Both the position numbers and the translations under genes were made by a program. Below the pieces are notes generated by a model. It was not told the origin of the DNA. It saw nothing but the letters and a program-made list of their open reading frames with translations, and did no database searches. From Streptomyces sp. MNU76 (GTDB taxonomy: Bacteria > Actinomycetota > Actinomycetes > Streptomycetales > Streptomycetaceae), in the NCBI RefSeq assembly GCF_020982545.1, contig NZ_JAJKLK010000001.1, positions 1,054,001-1,118,000 of the forward strand: a DNA stretch of 64,000 nucleotides, given 5' to 3'. Below, piece after piece: positions 1 through 9,143 of the stretch (positions within the stretch are counted from its first letter, which is position 1; every line of letters starts with the position of its first letter).

Positions 1-545
1 GGCGAGGTACTCCGGCGCGTTGACCGGCCCGACCCCGCCGGTCGGACAGAAGCGCGCCTGCGGCAGCGGCCCGGCGAGCGACTTCAGGTAGGCCGTACCG
101 CCCGCCGCGTCGGCCGGGAAGAACTTCATCTCCCGCACCCCGCGTTCCAGGAGCGCCACGACCTCCGACGCGGTCGACACCCCCGGCAGGAACGGCACCC
201 CCGACTCCCGCATCGCCCGCAGCAGCATGTCCGTCCACCCCGGGCTGACCAGGAAACGCGCGCCCGCGGCGACGGATTCGCTCACCTGCGTGGGCGTGAT
301 GACGGTACCCACCCCCACCACCGCCCCGGAACCTCCGCCGAGATCGCCCGTACGGCATCCAGCGCGCCCGGCGTCCGCAGGGTCACCTCGATCGCGGGCA
401 ACCCGCCCGCGACCAGCGCCCGCGCGAGCGGCACCGCGTCGGCGGGGTCGTCGACTACGACCACGGGCAGGACGGGCGCCAGGTCGAGGACGGAGACGCG
501 CGAGGACGGGAACGGGAACGGGGATGGGGACGGCGATGAGGACAT
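1..545 (-). pseudogene. eda: KDPG aldolase (Eda), frameshifted and cut by the window start
   Basis: This would be the 2-dehydro-3-deoxy-phosphogluconate aldolase of the Entner-Doudoroff/uronate route, which splits KDPG into pyruvate and glyceraldehyde-3-phosphate. The start at 545 has AGGA about 10 bases upstream. The first frame reads LPVVVVDDPADAVPLARALV and IEVTLRTPGAL. The frame is then lost at the C4 run 324-327 (G4 on the coding strand). One extra G restores the sequence through to the window edge: the VVGVGTVIT segment, MKFFPAD with the Schiff-base lysine context, and CPTGGV near base 50. The rest of the protein lies beyond base 1. The break is either a real one-base deletion or a sequencing error; the intact downstream frame favours recent loss or error. 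Confidence 0.85.
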
Positions 546-620
546 GCCGTCATCCTGCCGGTGAGGAACAGCATGCACAACGACCATTGCGCATACTGCA
601 ACGATGTCGAGGGTGAGGCC

Positions 621-1403
621 TCAGTGAACCTCGTCCACCAGCACATCCAACATCCACGCCTTCCCGGCCCCGGCCGGCGGCACCACCTCCACCACGTACC
701 CGAGGTCCCGCAGCGCCTCCACCAGCTCCGCCGGGCCCTCGGGGGCGATCCCGGCGGACAGCAGGCTCCGTACGATGCGGCCCTTGGTCGCCTTGTTGAA
801 GTGGCTGACCACCTTGCGCGTGGGTGCGTGCAGCACGCGCACGGTCGCGGTCCGCCCGGCCACGTCGCCCTTCGGCTTCCACGCGGCCGTGTACGCCGAG
901 GACCGCAGGTCGAGGACGAGCCCGTCGCCGGCGGCCTCGGGCAGCGCCGTCGCCATCGGCGTACGCCAGTGCGTGCCGAGCGCTCCGAGGCCGGGCAGCT
1001 TCACGCCCATCGAGCAGCGATAGGAGGGGATCCGGTCCGTCACCCGGACCGCGCCCCACAGCCCCGAGAAGACCAGCAGCGAACGCGCCGCCCGTTGCTT
1101 CGCGGCGGTCTCCAGGGTGGCCAGGCCGAGGGCGTCGTACAGCACGCCCGTGTAGATCTGCCCGGCCGGCCGCGTCCCCGCCGTCAGCAGCTCCGCGTTC
1201 TTGGCGACCTCCCCGCGCAGCCCCTCGCTCAGCCCGAGCACCTCACGTGCCTTGTCCTCGTCGCTGGAGCACAACTCCACCAGCTCACCGACGACCGCCT
1301 CCCGCGCCCCGGTGAGCGCGGGCAGTGAAAGCCCCTCCAGCTTCAGGGGAGCGCCACCCGAGGAGGGTGCCTTGCCTTCGGACGGGGGCAGCAGGACGAG
1401 CAC
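621..1403 (-). CDS. yaaA: Peroxide stress protein YaaA (DUF328)
   Basis: A 260-residue protein of the YaaA/DUF328 family. In other bacteria these limit peroxide-induced DNA damage by lowering free iron and bind DNA. Family hallmarks are the N-terminal LLPPSEGK, the central FSGLWGAVRVTDRIPSYR stretch and the C-terminal HFNKATKGR block. The GTG start at 1403 is chosen because AAGGAG lies 6-8 bases upstream and the family begins just before LLPPSEGK; a longer frame to 1511 has no such support. It is on the same strand as eda, 75 bp away, and the stop is TGA at 621. Confidence 0.9.
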   Translation of the reverse strand: MLVLLPPSEGKAPSSGGAPLKLEGLSLPALTGAREAVVGELVELCSSDEDKAREVLGLSEGLRGEVAKNAELLTAGTRPAGQIYTGVLYDALGLATLETAAKQRAARSLLVFSGLWGAVRVTDRIPSYRCSMGVKLPGLGALGTHWRTPMATALPEAAGDGLVLDLRSSAYTAAWKPKGDVAGRTATVRVLHAPTRKVVSHFNKATKGRIVRSLLSAGIAPEGPAELVEALRDLGYVVEVVPPAGAGKAWMLDVLVDEVH

Positions 1404-1476
1404 GGGTACTCCTTGTTCTCGGGGCTCCGCAACGTTCTCGGGGCTCCGCGACAGCGTACGGGGTGGGGGGCGGGGC

Positions 1477-2107
1477 TCAGGAAAGCCAAGAGTCCGGCGC
1501 GAGCCGCGCATCCATGATCCGGCTTACGAGGTGATCGGAATCGTCGGCGTGGAAGCGCACCAGACGCGCTTCCCTCCGGCGGCCGAAGAACGTCAAGTAG
1601 GCCACGGGTTCGACCAGTTCGATGGTGACGGTCGTCTGCGACCCGACCTCCATGGTGAGCTCGCCGTCCTGCTTCTCGTGCGTCGTACGCAACTCACGGC
1701 GGACGGAGGCGATGGCGCTCAGCGGGACACGCAGATCCACGGTGGCGAAGCGACGCAGCCGCAGGGTCGTGTCGGTGAGGACGTGCGGGCGGGTGACGGA
1801 GGCGGCGTGCAGCCCGGCGACGATGAGGATCGTATAGAGGTCGAGGACGAGGAAGGCGGTGTGCACGAGCGGAAAGTCCCGCAGCAGGACGGACACGGTC
1901 ACGGTCTCGACGACACACACGAAGCCGAACCCGAACATCATGGCCCCCTGCCCCCGCGCGTACCCGAAGGCCCGCGCGCCCTCCTCCGACCCCGTGCGGC
2001 CGCCGCGCCACCCAGCGCAACAGGCTGGCCAGAAGCAGGAGTTCATGACGCACGAGAGAGCGCGCGACCCTGTACGCCCTCTCGAACTTCCTCTCGATCG
2101 TCCTCAT
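1477..2107 (-). pseudogene. Membrane protein of unknown function, frameshifted
   Basis: The start ATG at 2107 overlaps the stop of the MerR gene (ATGA), so the two are translationally coupled. The first frame reads MRTIERKFERAYRVARSLV and then breaks at the C4 run 1990-1993. Removing one base there joins it to the second frame, which begins near ARAFGYARGQGAMMF. That frame carries two hydrophobic segments (around FGFGFVCVVETV and LVLDLYTILIVAGLH), followed by a cytoplasmic-looking tail with VDLRVPLSAIASVRRE. No function is recognised. The coupling suggests that it is controlled with, or by, the MerR protein. The second frame is open to the stop at 1477, so the lesion is one base only. Confidence 0.65.
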
Positions 2108-2907
2108 GGGCGGTCCTCCCTCAGTATCCGGAGCGTGCGGCGGATGGCCTCCGCCTGGGCCGGTGCGAAGTCGGCGTAGAAGGCACGCAGAAAGCTGCCG
2201 GTGGCGGTGCCGGTCCCGTTGCCGCCGCTGTCCCCGCTGTCGTCGAGGCCGATACCGGTGTCCTGCGGGACCATCTCCGGCGGGACGAGGTAGGCCAGTA
2301 CGTGCGCGGCCGCAGCGACCCGGGGGTCGTCGGGCTCGGCGTCGGCGAGCGCGTCGAGCAGCGCGTACGCCTCGTGCACCCGCTCCACCGCGCCCGGGGC
2401 CGACATCATGCTCTCCAGCGAGGCGAGCAGCTCCGCGCGAACCTCGGGAGTGGCGGTCGTCTCCAGGAGGGCGAACACCTCCCGGTCCTTGGCGGCCATC
2501 GGAGAGTGTGGCGCGGGCCCGAACTTCCCGAAGAGAGAGGCGAGTTCAGGTGAAACGGGCCCCTCGGTCGGCAACCGCCCGGCACGCGCGTCCTCCATCA
2601 GCACGCGCAACCGCCCCCGCCGCTCCCGGATCTCCTCCTCCTGTCGCGCCAGATCCTCGTCCAACTCGCCGAGCACCTCGACGAGTTCACGCCCGGCGTC
2701 GTCCGCGAGCACGTCCCGCACCTCGGCCAGCCCGAGCCCCAGCTCCGTCAGCCGCCGGATCCGCGCGAGCACGACCGCGTGCCGCAGGGTGTAGTCCCGA
2801 TACCCGTTGGCCCGCCGCTCCGGCTCCGGCAACAGCCCGAGATGGTGGTAGTGCCGCACGGCACGCGGGGTGACCCCGACGGCCGCGGCGAGTTCTCCGA
2901 TCCGCAT
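2104..2907 (-). CDS. MerR-family transcriptional regulator
   Basis: A 267-residue regulator. Residues 1-70 form the MerR winged helix-turn-helix (MRIGELAAAVGVTPRAVRHY, GLLPEPERRANGYRDY), followed by a long amphipathic helix (about 85-115) that normally forms the dimer coiled coil. The C-terminal two-thirds is a helical effector domain without the cysteine pattern of metal sensors, so the ligand is unknown. It overlaps the downstream membrane-protein gene by the ATGA junction. The intergenic space to the divergent Uma2 gene (2908-3071) would hold the operator, but I saw no clear 19-20 bp spacer MerR promoter. Confidence 0.9.
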   Translation of the reverse strand: MRIGELAAAVGVTPRAVRHYHHLGLLPEPERRANGYRDYTLRHAVVLARIRRLTELGLGLAEVRDVLADDAGRELVEVLGELDEDLARQEEEIRERRGRLRVLMEDARAGRLPTEGPVSPELASLFGKFGPAPHSPMAAKDREVFALLETTATPEVRAELLASLESMMSAPGAVERVHEAYALLDALADAEPDDPRVAAAAHVLAYLVPPEMVPQDTGIGLDDSGDSGGNGTGTATGSFLRAFYADFAPAQAEAIRRTLRILREDRP

Positions 2908-3071
2908 ACGACCAGTAGAAACGTTGACGCTGCGGCAGGGTCAAGCGTCGGGCCCGGCGACGGACAGTGACCGGGATCATGTGCCACGATCGAGGGAACG
3001 GGCCCGATCTCGCGACCGGCCGCCCGTCCGAGGTCCCATTCTGGCGAGCGACGAAGCCGGAGGGGCATGAC

Positions 3072-3695
3072 ATGACCGCAGTGACCCGCAAGCCGCTCAA
3101 GGCGCCCAAGTCGCACGAGGCGCAGAAGGCGCTCAAGACGTTCGTGGATGAGGACGTTCTGCTGGAGGGCTTCTTCGCGCTGGGGACCCCGGACGGTTTC
3201 CGGGCGGAACTGATCGAGGGAGAGATCATGGTGGCCGCACCGTCGGACGGGGACCACGAGGACTGCGTCGGCCTGGTCCTGAGCCAGGTCATCAAGCGAT
3301 CGCGCACCGACATGCAGTTCTCCGGCAACAAGGGGATGAAACTGGGGCGGGCGAACGGATGCCCGCATGACCACGTGATCCCGGACGGCACATTCGCCGC
3401 CCAGGCACTACGGCTGTACCGCGGCGCGCCCTCCTGGATGCCCAGCCAGGGCGTATCCATGGTGCTGGAGGTGACCTCCACCAGGCCCGAGGCCGACCGT
3501 GAGGTCAAGCGCCGGTGCTACGCCCGTGGCCGCATCCCCCTCTACCTCCTCATCGACCGGGACTCCTCCCAGGCGACACTCCTCAGCGACCCCCGAGACG
3601 ACGACTACCGCCAACGCTGCACCGTCCCCTTCGGCAAGCCGCTCACCCTCCCCGAACCGTTCGCCTTCGACCTGGAGACCTCGGACTTCCTCTGA
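3072..3695 (+). CDS. Uma2-family (DUF820) putative endonuclease
   Basis: A 207-residue protein of the Uma2/DUF820 family, a restriction-endonuclease-like PD-(D/E)XK fold common in actinobacteria and of unproved role. Visible pieces are FRAELIEGEIMVAAPS (strand with the conserved glutamate), an HDHVIPDGTF segment with the conserved aspartate, and VLEVTSTRPEADREVKRRCYARGRIPLYLLID, the E-x(n)-K catalytic strand and following helix. ATG at 3072 is preferred to the longer frame at 2967 because GGAGGGG lies about 8 bases upstream and homology begins after it. A run of 10-bp repeats overlaps the stop codon. Confidence 0.8.
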   Translation: MTAVTRKPLKAPKSHEAQKALKTFVDEDVLLEGFFALGTPDGFRAELIEGEIMVAAPSDGDHEDCVGLVLSQVIKRSRTDMQFSGNKGMKLGRANGCPHDHVIPDGTFAAQALRLYRGAPSWMPSQGVSMVLEVTSTRPEADREVKRRCYARGRIPLYLLIDRDSSQATLLSDPRDDDYRQRCTVPFGKPLTLPEPFAFDLETSDFL

Positions 3696-3720
3696 CTTCC
3701 TCTGACGTCCGCTGACTCCT
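3681..3720. repeat. Four tandem 10-bp units at the Uma2 stop codon
   Basis: Four 10-base units (TCGGACTTCC, TCTGACTTCC, TCTGACGTCC, GCTGACTCCT) run head to tail across the last codons and stop of the Uma2 gene. The TGA of the second unit is the stop codon. No hairpin is formed. Slippage duplication is the simplest origin. Confidence 0.6.
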
Positions 3721-3801
3721 CTGCCCCGCCCCTCCTGCCCCGCCGGGCGTAGCCTGAAGGACCGGAGCGGCGGGGCGACGCGGAGTGGAGCGGGGGCAGA
3801 G

Positions 3802-4624
3802 GTGAGCACACGTGGTGAGACCCGATGGACCCGCACCACCCTCGGCCGTCCCGACCACCCCCTGGACCTCCTGACCGCCCGCTTCGACCGCCACCGCTAC
3901 GCCCCGCACACCCACGAGGAATTCAGCATCGGCATCTGTGTCCGGGGCGCCTCGTGCATCGACTACCGGGGCGGCGCCCTGACGGTGGGGGAGGGCTCGA
4001 TCGTCGTCCTGGCCCCGGGCGAGGTCCACACCGGAGAGTCGGCCTACGGCACCTACGCCTACCGCGCCCTCTACCCGGCCCCGCCCTGCTCACCGACGGC
4101 ATCCTCGGCGGCACCCCGCACTTCCGCGACCCCTCCTCCACGACCCCGAGCTCGCCGCCGCCCTGAGCAATGCCCACGCCGAGCTGAGCACCTGCCCCGA
4201 CCCGCTGGAGTCCGAGTCCCGCCTGCCCTGGCTGCTCACGGCCCTGGCCCGCCGCCACTCGACCTCCCGCCTCACCTCCGACAGGCTCCCCGGCGCCGAC
4301 ACGATCTCCCTCGCCGTACGCGACCGCCTCGCCGATGAGCTGGCGGCTCCCCCCTCCCTCGCCGAACTCGCCACCGACCTGGGCCTCTCCCGCTACCAAC
4401 TCCTCCGCGCCTTCCGTACGACGATGGGCATGCCGCCGTACGCGTGGCTGGCCCAGCACCGGGTGGCGCGGGCCCGTGCTCTGCTGGAGGCGGGCGCCCG
4501 CCCGGCGGAAGCGGCGGTCCAGGTGGGCTTCGCGGACCAGGCGCACATGACGCGCTGGTTCAGGAAGGTGCTGGGAGTGACCCCGGCGGCGTACCGCAAC
4601 AGCGTTCAAGACCGACGCCGCTGA
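3802..4624 (+). pseudogene. AraC-family transcriptional regulator with two frameshifts
   Basis: The GTG start follows GGGGGCAGAG. The first frame encodes the cupin-type AraC ligand domain (HTHEEFSIGICVRG, VVLAPGEVHTGE). The frame is lost at the C4 run 4079-4082 and again at 4130-4133. Adding one C at each site gives a single frame through LLTDGILGGTPHF and DPELAAALSNAHAEL to the C-terminal double helix-turn-helix (LAELATDLGLSRYQLLRAF, and FADQAHMTRWFRKVLGVTP). The whole 270-residue protein is otherwise recognisable. The gene lies 20 bp before the EamA transporter start, so it probably regulates or shares a transcript with that transporter. Confidence 0.8.
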
Positions 4625-4643
4625 CCTGCCCGAAACTTCCCCC

Positions 4644-5585
4644 ATGACTGCACGCGGCTGGTTCCTCTTCTCCCTGATGGGAGTCCTCTGGGGCATCCCC
4701 TACCTGATGATCAAAGTGGCTGTGGACGAGGTCTCCCCGTCCATGGTCGTCTTCGTACGCTGTGCCCTGGGTGCGGCCCTCCTGCTCCCCTTCGCGATCC
4801 GCCAGGGGAACCTGACCCGCGTGGTCCGACAGCACTGGCGCCCGATGCTCGCGTTCGCCGTGATCGAGGTCATCGGCCCGTGGTGGACCCTGACCGACGC
4901 CGAACGCCACCTCTCCAGCTCCACGGCCGGCCTCCTGATCGCGGGCGTCCCGATCGTGAGCGTGCTCCTGGCCCGCTTCTTCGGCGACACGGAACGCCTG
5001 GGAGCCCGCCGCATGACGGGCCTGGCGCTGGGCCTGGGAGGCGTAGGCGTCCTCACGATCCCCCACCTCACCGGCGGAAACGTCCTCTCCCTCGCCGAGG
5101 TCCTGATCACGGTGATCGGCTACGCGACGGCCCCCTTGATCATGGCCCGCCACCTGAAGCAGGTCCCCACACTCCAACTGATAGCCCCGGTCCTGCTCCT
5201 GTCGGCGATCGTCTACGCCCCCGCGGCGGCCGTCACCCGCCCGTCGGTACTCCCCTCCACCTCGGCCCTGACCTCCCTCGTGGCTCTGGGAGTGATCTGC
5301 ACGGCGTTGGCCTTCGTGGCCTTCCTGGAACTGATCCGAGAGGTGGGCCCGACGAGGGCGACGGTCTTCACGTACGTCAACCCGGCGGTGGCGGTGGCGG
5401 CGGGAGCCGTGTTCCTGGACGAGCAACTGACCCCGGCGATCCTGTCGTCGTTCGCCCTGATCCTGGCGGGCTCGTTCCTGGCGACGGCGTCGTCGGCGTC
5501 ACCGGCATCGAGGGGTGGCGGCCGCCGGGTAGCATGGTCCACACGGCAGACGAGCCGGGCGGACGGCCGCGTGGAGTCCCCCTAG
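4644..5585 (+). CDS. EamA-family (drug/metabolite transporter) membrane protein
   Basis: A 313-residue DMT-superfamily carrier with about ten hydrophobic segments arranged as two EamA repeats (FLFSLMGVLWGIPYLMIKVA at the start of repeat 1; LVALGVICTALAFVAFLELI and ATVFTYVNPAVAVAAGAVFL in repeat 2). It probably exports a small metabolite; the substrate is not readable. It follows the AraC gene by 20 bp. The last dozen or so codons run into the 5' end of rnpB, which is unusual. Removing one G from the run near 5514-5517 would give a natural stop (TAG at 5529) just before rnpB, so the C-terminal tail may be an artefact. Confidence 0.88.
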   Translation: MTARGWFLFSLMGVLWGIPYLMIKVAVDEVSPSMVVFVRCALGAALLLPFAIRQGNLTRVVRQHWRPMLAFAVIEVIGPWWTLTDAERHLSSSTAGLLIAGVPIVSVLLARFFGDTERLGARRMTGLALGLGGVGVLTIPHLTGGNVLSLAEVLITVIGYATAPLIMARHLKQVPTLQLIAPVLLLSAIVYAPAAAVTRPSVLPSTSALTSLVALGVICTALAFVAFLELIREVGPTRATVFTYVNPAVAVAAGAVFLDEQLTPAILSSFALILAGSFLATASSASPASRGGGRRVAWSTRQTSRADGRVESP

Positions 5586-5961
5586 GGGGCTTCCCGAGGA
5601 ACGTCCGGGCTCCACAGGGCAGGGTGGTGGCTAACGGCCACCCGGGGTGACCCGCGGGACAGTGCCACAGAAAACAAACCGCCGGGGACCTCGGTCCTCG
5701 GTAAGGGTGAAACGGTGGTGTAAGAGACCACCAGTGCCCAGGGTGACCTGGGCAGCTAGGTAAACCCCACCCGGAGCAAGGTCAAGAGGGGCCGCCGTGA
5801 AAAGCGGTCCTGCGCGGACGTTCGAGGGCTGCCCGCCCGAGTCCGCGGGTAGACCGCACGAGGCCGGCGGCAACGCCGGCCCTAGATGGATGGCCGTCTC
5901 CCCGGCCGCCGCGAGGCAGCCGGGCGACAGAACCCGGCGTACAGCCCGACTCGTCTGCCCT
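5545..5961 (+). ncRNA. rnpB: RNase P RNA, bacterial class A
   Basis: This is the catalytic RNA of ribonuclease P, which matures tRNA 5' ends. Conserved pieces are all present in order: GAGGAACGTCCGGGCTCC followed by ACAGGGCAGGGTG (P3/P4 side), GGTAAGGGTGAAACGGTG and GGTGTAAGAGACCACC (P10-P12 region), and CGACAGAACCCGGCGTACAG near the 3' end. The first bases (CAGACGAGCCGGG) pair with the last (CGACTCGTCTG) to form P1, which sets the ends to within a few bases. The length of about 415 nt fits streptomycete rnpB. A TAGCAT box at 5529-5534 is a possible -10. Confidence 0.95.
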
Positions 5962-6082
5962 TACTTGTGGTTCTGCAGCTGGCAGGGATGCTGAGGTCGT
6001 GGGTCTGGCGACTGTCCGGACCGATCCCATTCGCTGTTCCACGCCTGGCTGTTGGCCGGCTCCGAGATCTTGTGACCGCCGA

Positions 6083-6397
6083 ACAAGTTTCTTCATCAAG
6101 AACCTTGAAACCGTCCAGGGCGACGAACGCGACGTCATCATCCTCTCCATCGGCTACGGCCCCGCCCACTGCGGCAAGCTGCTGTCGACGTTCGGCCCCA
6201 TCAACCGCGAGGGCGGCTGGCGACGCCTCAACGTGGCCGTGACCCGGGCCCGGCGCCGCATGGAAGTCATCGCCTCCTTCCACGGAGGCGATCTGCCGGA
6301 CAGCGTCGACAAAAGCATGCAGCACCTCAAGCGGTACGTGGGCGAAGAGGCTGTAGAAGCAGCCGATGGTCCGGCGGCCCCCGAGTGGAGTTCGTGA
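6083..6397 (+). pseudogene. 3' remnant of a large superfamily 1 helicase (DUF3320-type)
   Basis: From about 6083 the frame reads FFIKNLETVQGDERDVIILS, then STFGPINREGGWRRLNVAVTRARRRMEV and DLPDS. These are the last SF1 helicase motifs (V and VI) of the very large AAA_11/AAA_12 helicases that end in a DUF3320 domain. Those proteins normally exceed 1,300 residues; the ATPase core and Walker motifs are absent here. The coding match begins about 120 bp after rnpB without a start codon or ribosome site, so this is a truncated relic. It marks a recombination joint beside rnpB. Confidence 0.75.
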
Positions 6398-7008
6398 CCG
6401 TCGACGCCGGCCCTGCGCCTTGGAGCCGTCCGTACCAAGAGGTCGACCCTGACCTGTTGGCAGAGGTACGCGACAGGTCGAGCAGCCAGCGGGGTAGGTG
6501 GGGCGTGGAGTTGCAGGACCCCGATGCCCTCGACGTGGTCGCGGACGTGGCGCAGTGCGTGGTCGAGGTGGAAGGGCCCGTCGAAAAGGAAGTGATCTAC
6601 ACCCGCGTCCGTCTCGCGTGGGGCCTAGGACGAGCCGGCCAGGTGGTCCGCGACCGCATCGACCGAGCGCTGCGCCGTCTGCTCAAGCAGGGCAAGATCG
6701 TCCACGTCGGTACGGCCTATGACAGGCCCGGCCGCGAGACGGAGTTCGCCCGCACGCCGACGGAGCGGTGCGCACGACGAGTGGCGGAAGTTCCTGCGGC
6801 AGAACGGCAACTCGTGCTCCGCAACGTGGTCGACGAAGGGCCGGGGGTGCACCGTGAGGATCTGCTGCGAGAGACCGCTCGCTTCTTCGGATGGGCGCGG
6901 CTCGGCGCCGATATCCGGGACGCGCTGACGGGCGACATCGACGAGTTGGTCGCCGCGGGGCACTTGATCGGGTGGGAGGGCGGCCTGATGCCTGCGCAGG
7001 GTTCCTGA
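6385..7008 (+). pseudogene. DUF3320-like C-terminal domain, continuation of the helicase remnant
   Basis: A 207-codon open frame in a different phase from the preceding remnant. ALDVVADVAQCVVEVEGPV followed by VRDRIDRALRRLLKQGKIV matches the winged-helix DUF3320 domain that closes such helicases. A second similar block (LVLRNVVDEGPGVHREDLLR) follows. The REase-like segment usually lying between helicase and DUF3320 is missing, so an internal deletion with a frame change is likely. It could still be expressed as a short DNA-binding protein from the GTG at 6385, but no strong ribosome site is seen. Confidence 0.55.
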
Positions 7009-7043
7009 TTGTTCCGCCAGGTACCCTGAACCACATCGTCAAC

Positions 7044-7130
7044 GCGGCCCGACGGGCTTCCGCTCCACCCCGGTGGAGTCTCGAAGGACATGCCCCCACC
7101 CGCACGAGTCTTTCGTGCTGCCTGGGGGAA
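7044..7130 (+). promoter_or_regulatory. Leader element with hairpin, copy 1 (before first nuclease-helicase)
   Basis: This leader shares two blocks with the one at 9144-9209: GCGGCCCGACGGGCTTCC, and GGACATGCCCCCA with CCGCACGAGTC. It folds as CCCCCA..GCACGA, loop, TCGTGC..TGGGGG. The loop-side bases differ between copies while the stem is kept. The GGGGGA at its 3' arm is also the likely ribosome-binding purine tract, so pairing could hide it. A second small hairpin (CCACC/GGTGG, 7065-7077) is present only in this copy. Confidence 0.6.
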
Positions 7131-7134
7131 GTCC

Positions 7135-9045
7135 TTGCTGTTCCGCGCGTCCGCGAAAACGGTCGCCGTCATGGCACTCGACGGTTCGCTGTTTCTGCAC
7201 CTCACCGAGCAGTTCGTGCACCTGCACGGCTATCGGCCCGGCGCCTCGGAGGTGCGTTCCTGGGAGCGCAGCATCCCCGTCCTGGCCGCCGCGCTCAACG
7301 ACGCCGGCCTGGGCGACGTCGAGGTCATGCTGGAGTACGCGCTCCCGCTGAACAGCAAGCGCGCCGACGTCGTCCTCGCGGGAGTCCACCCGGTCACGGG
7401 CGAGCCGTCGTACGTCGTGGTGGAGCTGAAACAGTGGAGCCAGGTCCTGCCCCACGAGGACGATCCCACCCTGTGTCACGTGGAGCGATACAGCCACCCG
7501 GTACTCAACCCCATCGAGCAGGTGCGGCGCTACTGCGACTACCTGGTCAACTTCAACGGAGCGGTGGCCGAACACGGACATCGGATCAGCGGAGTGGCGT
7601 TCCTGCACAACGCCACGGAGTTCGACGTGGCCGGTCTGCGGGACATCGAGCGCGACGGCCGCGGGCTGCTCTTCACGGGGCAACGCCGTGGTGAATTCCT
7701 CGATCACCTTCGTGCGAGGCTGAGCGACGAGCGTTCGGGCGCACGGGCCGCGGACGAACTGCTCTCGGGTGCCACGGTGCCGTCGAAGCAGCTGATGGCC
7801 GTGGCAGCCGAGGAAGTACGCGAGCGTCAGCAGTTCGTGCTTCTCGACGAGCAGCAGGTCGCCTACCGCATGGTGCTCAACGCGGTGGAGCGGGCGAAGC
7901 GAGCCGACCGCAAGGAAGTCGTCATCGTCACCGGCGGCCCCGGTACCGGGAAGAGCGTGATCGCGCTCCAACTGCTCGGCGAGCTCTACCGGAGGGGCGT
8001 GGCCGCGGTCCACGCGACCGGCTCGCAGTCGTTCACCAAGACCATGCGCAAGGTGGCCGGCTCCCGGAAACGGGAGGTCCAGGATCTCTTCAAGTACTTC
8101 AACAGCTTCATGACCACCGAGAAGAACAGCCTGGATGCTCTGATCTGTGACGAGGCGCACCGCATCCGGGAGACCTCCGCCAACCGCTACACCCGCGCGG
8201 CACTGCGGACCGGCCGGGCACAGATCGACGAACTCATCGACGTCGCACGCGTACCGGTCTTCTTCCTCGACGAACATCAAGTGGTGCGGCCCGGTGAGAT
8301 GGGTACCGTGGACGACATCCGTGCGGCCGCGGCCAAACGGGACATCCGCTGCCATGTCGTGCCCCTGGACAGCCAGTTCCGCTGCGGGGGCAGTGACGCC
8401 TACCTGCGCTGGGTGGTGCGGCTCCTCGGCCTCGAGCCCGGCGGGCCGGTCGTGTGGGAGCCCGACGACCGTATGCAACTGCTGCTCGCGGAGAGCCCCG
8501 AGGAGTTGGAGGCGTTCCTCGACGCCCGCCGCGCCGAGAAGTACGGTGCCCGGATGTCCGCCGGCTACTGCTGGCGGTGGTCCCCCGAGCCCAAGCCCGG
8601 CGATCCCCTGCCTCTCGACGTCGTCATCGGGGGCTGGGCCCGGCCATGGAACCTGCGCGGCGACCGGTCGGTCTCCGGTGCGCCGCCGTCCGCGCTGTGG
8701 GCCACCGACCCCGCGGGCTTCGGACAGATCGGCTGCGTCTACACGGCCCAGGGCTTCGAGTACGACTGGTCCGGCGTCATCATCGGCCCGGACCTCGTCT
8801 GGCGGGGTGACCGTTGGATCACCGACCGCACCGCGTCCAAGGACCTGGTGTTCAAGAAGTCCACATCGGACGCCGACGTGGACCGTCTCATCCGGAACAC
8901 GTACAAGGTCCTGCTGACGCGGGGCATGGTCGGCACGATCGTCTACTCGACCGACCCGGAGACCCGGGACAAGCTCCGGGAACTGGTGTCCGGCCGATCG
9001 GAGTCACGACCTGCGGCGTTCGAGGAGCCCCTTCAGCGTCGGTGA
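7135..9045 (+). CDS. DUF2075/Schlafen-like helicase with N-terminal PD-(D/E)XK-type motif
   Basis: About 636 residues. Residues 70-100 carry a nuclease-like signature, D78 in KRADVVLAG and E97-x-K99 in VVVELKQW. The P-loop is GGPGTGKS (K273), the Walker B is ALICDEAH (D339-E340), and later helicase motifs include SQFRCGGSDAYLRW and CVYTAQGFEYDW. This is the COG3410/DUF2075 arrangement (uncharacterised SF1-like ATPases), here fused to a possible nuclease. The start is uncertain: TTG 7135 has GGGGGAAG just upstream; ATG 7090 lies inside the leader hairpin; ATG 7171 is also in frame. A paralogue follows. A DNA-acting defence role is inferred from architecture and the BREX neighbourhood. Confidence 0.8.
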   Translation: MLFRASAKTVAVMALDGSLFLHLTEQFVHLHGYRPGASEVRSWERSIPVLAAALNDAGLGDVEVMLEYALPLNSKRADVVLAGVHPVTGEPSYVVVELKQWSQVLPHEDDPTLCHVERYSHPVLNPIEQVRRYCDYLVNFNGAVAEHGHRISGVAFLHNATEFDVAGLRDIERDGRGLLFTGQRRGEFLDHLRARLSDERSGARAADELLSGATVPSKQLMAVAAEEVRERQQFVLLDEQQVAYRMVLNAVERAKRADRKEVVIVTGGPGTGKSVIALQLLGELYRRGVAAVHATGSQSFTKTMRKVAGSRKREVQDLFKYFNSFMTTEKNSLDALICDEAHRIRETSANRYTRAALRTGRAQIDELIDVARVPVFFLDEHQVVRPGEMGTVDDIRAAAAKRDIRCHVVPLDSQFRCGGSDAYLRWVVRLLGLEPGGPVVWEPDDRMQLLLAESPEELEAFLDARRAEKYGARMSAGYCWRWSPEPKPGDPLPLDVVIGGWARPWNLRGDRSVSGAPPSALWATDPAGFGQIGCVYTAQGFEYDWSGVIIGPDLVWRGDRWITDRTASKDLVFKKSTSDADVDRLIRNTYKVLLTRGMVGTIVYSTDPETRDKLRELVSGRSESRPAAFEEPLQRR

Positions 9046-9143
9046 GCACGTTGTATCCGGCCATGAAGGCTGTGCTTCCAGCCGACCGACGTGTCATATG
9101 CGCCGGGGGAGACGATCACTTCTCTAAGATCCCAGGCGTCATT

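Noticed and set aside
5940..5961. An attachment-site repeat of the rnpB 3' end
   Set aside because: I looked for a second copy of this end at the right side of the island (44-50 kb) and did not see one. No integrase gene is present in the window.
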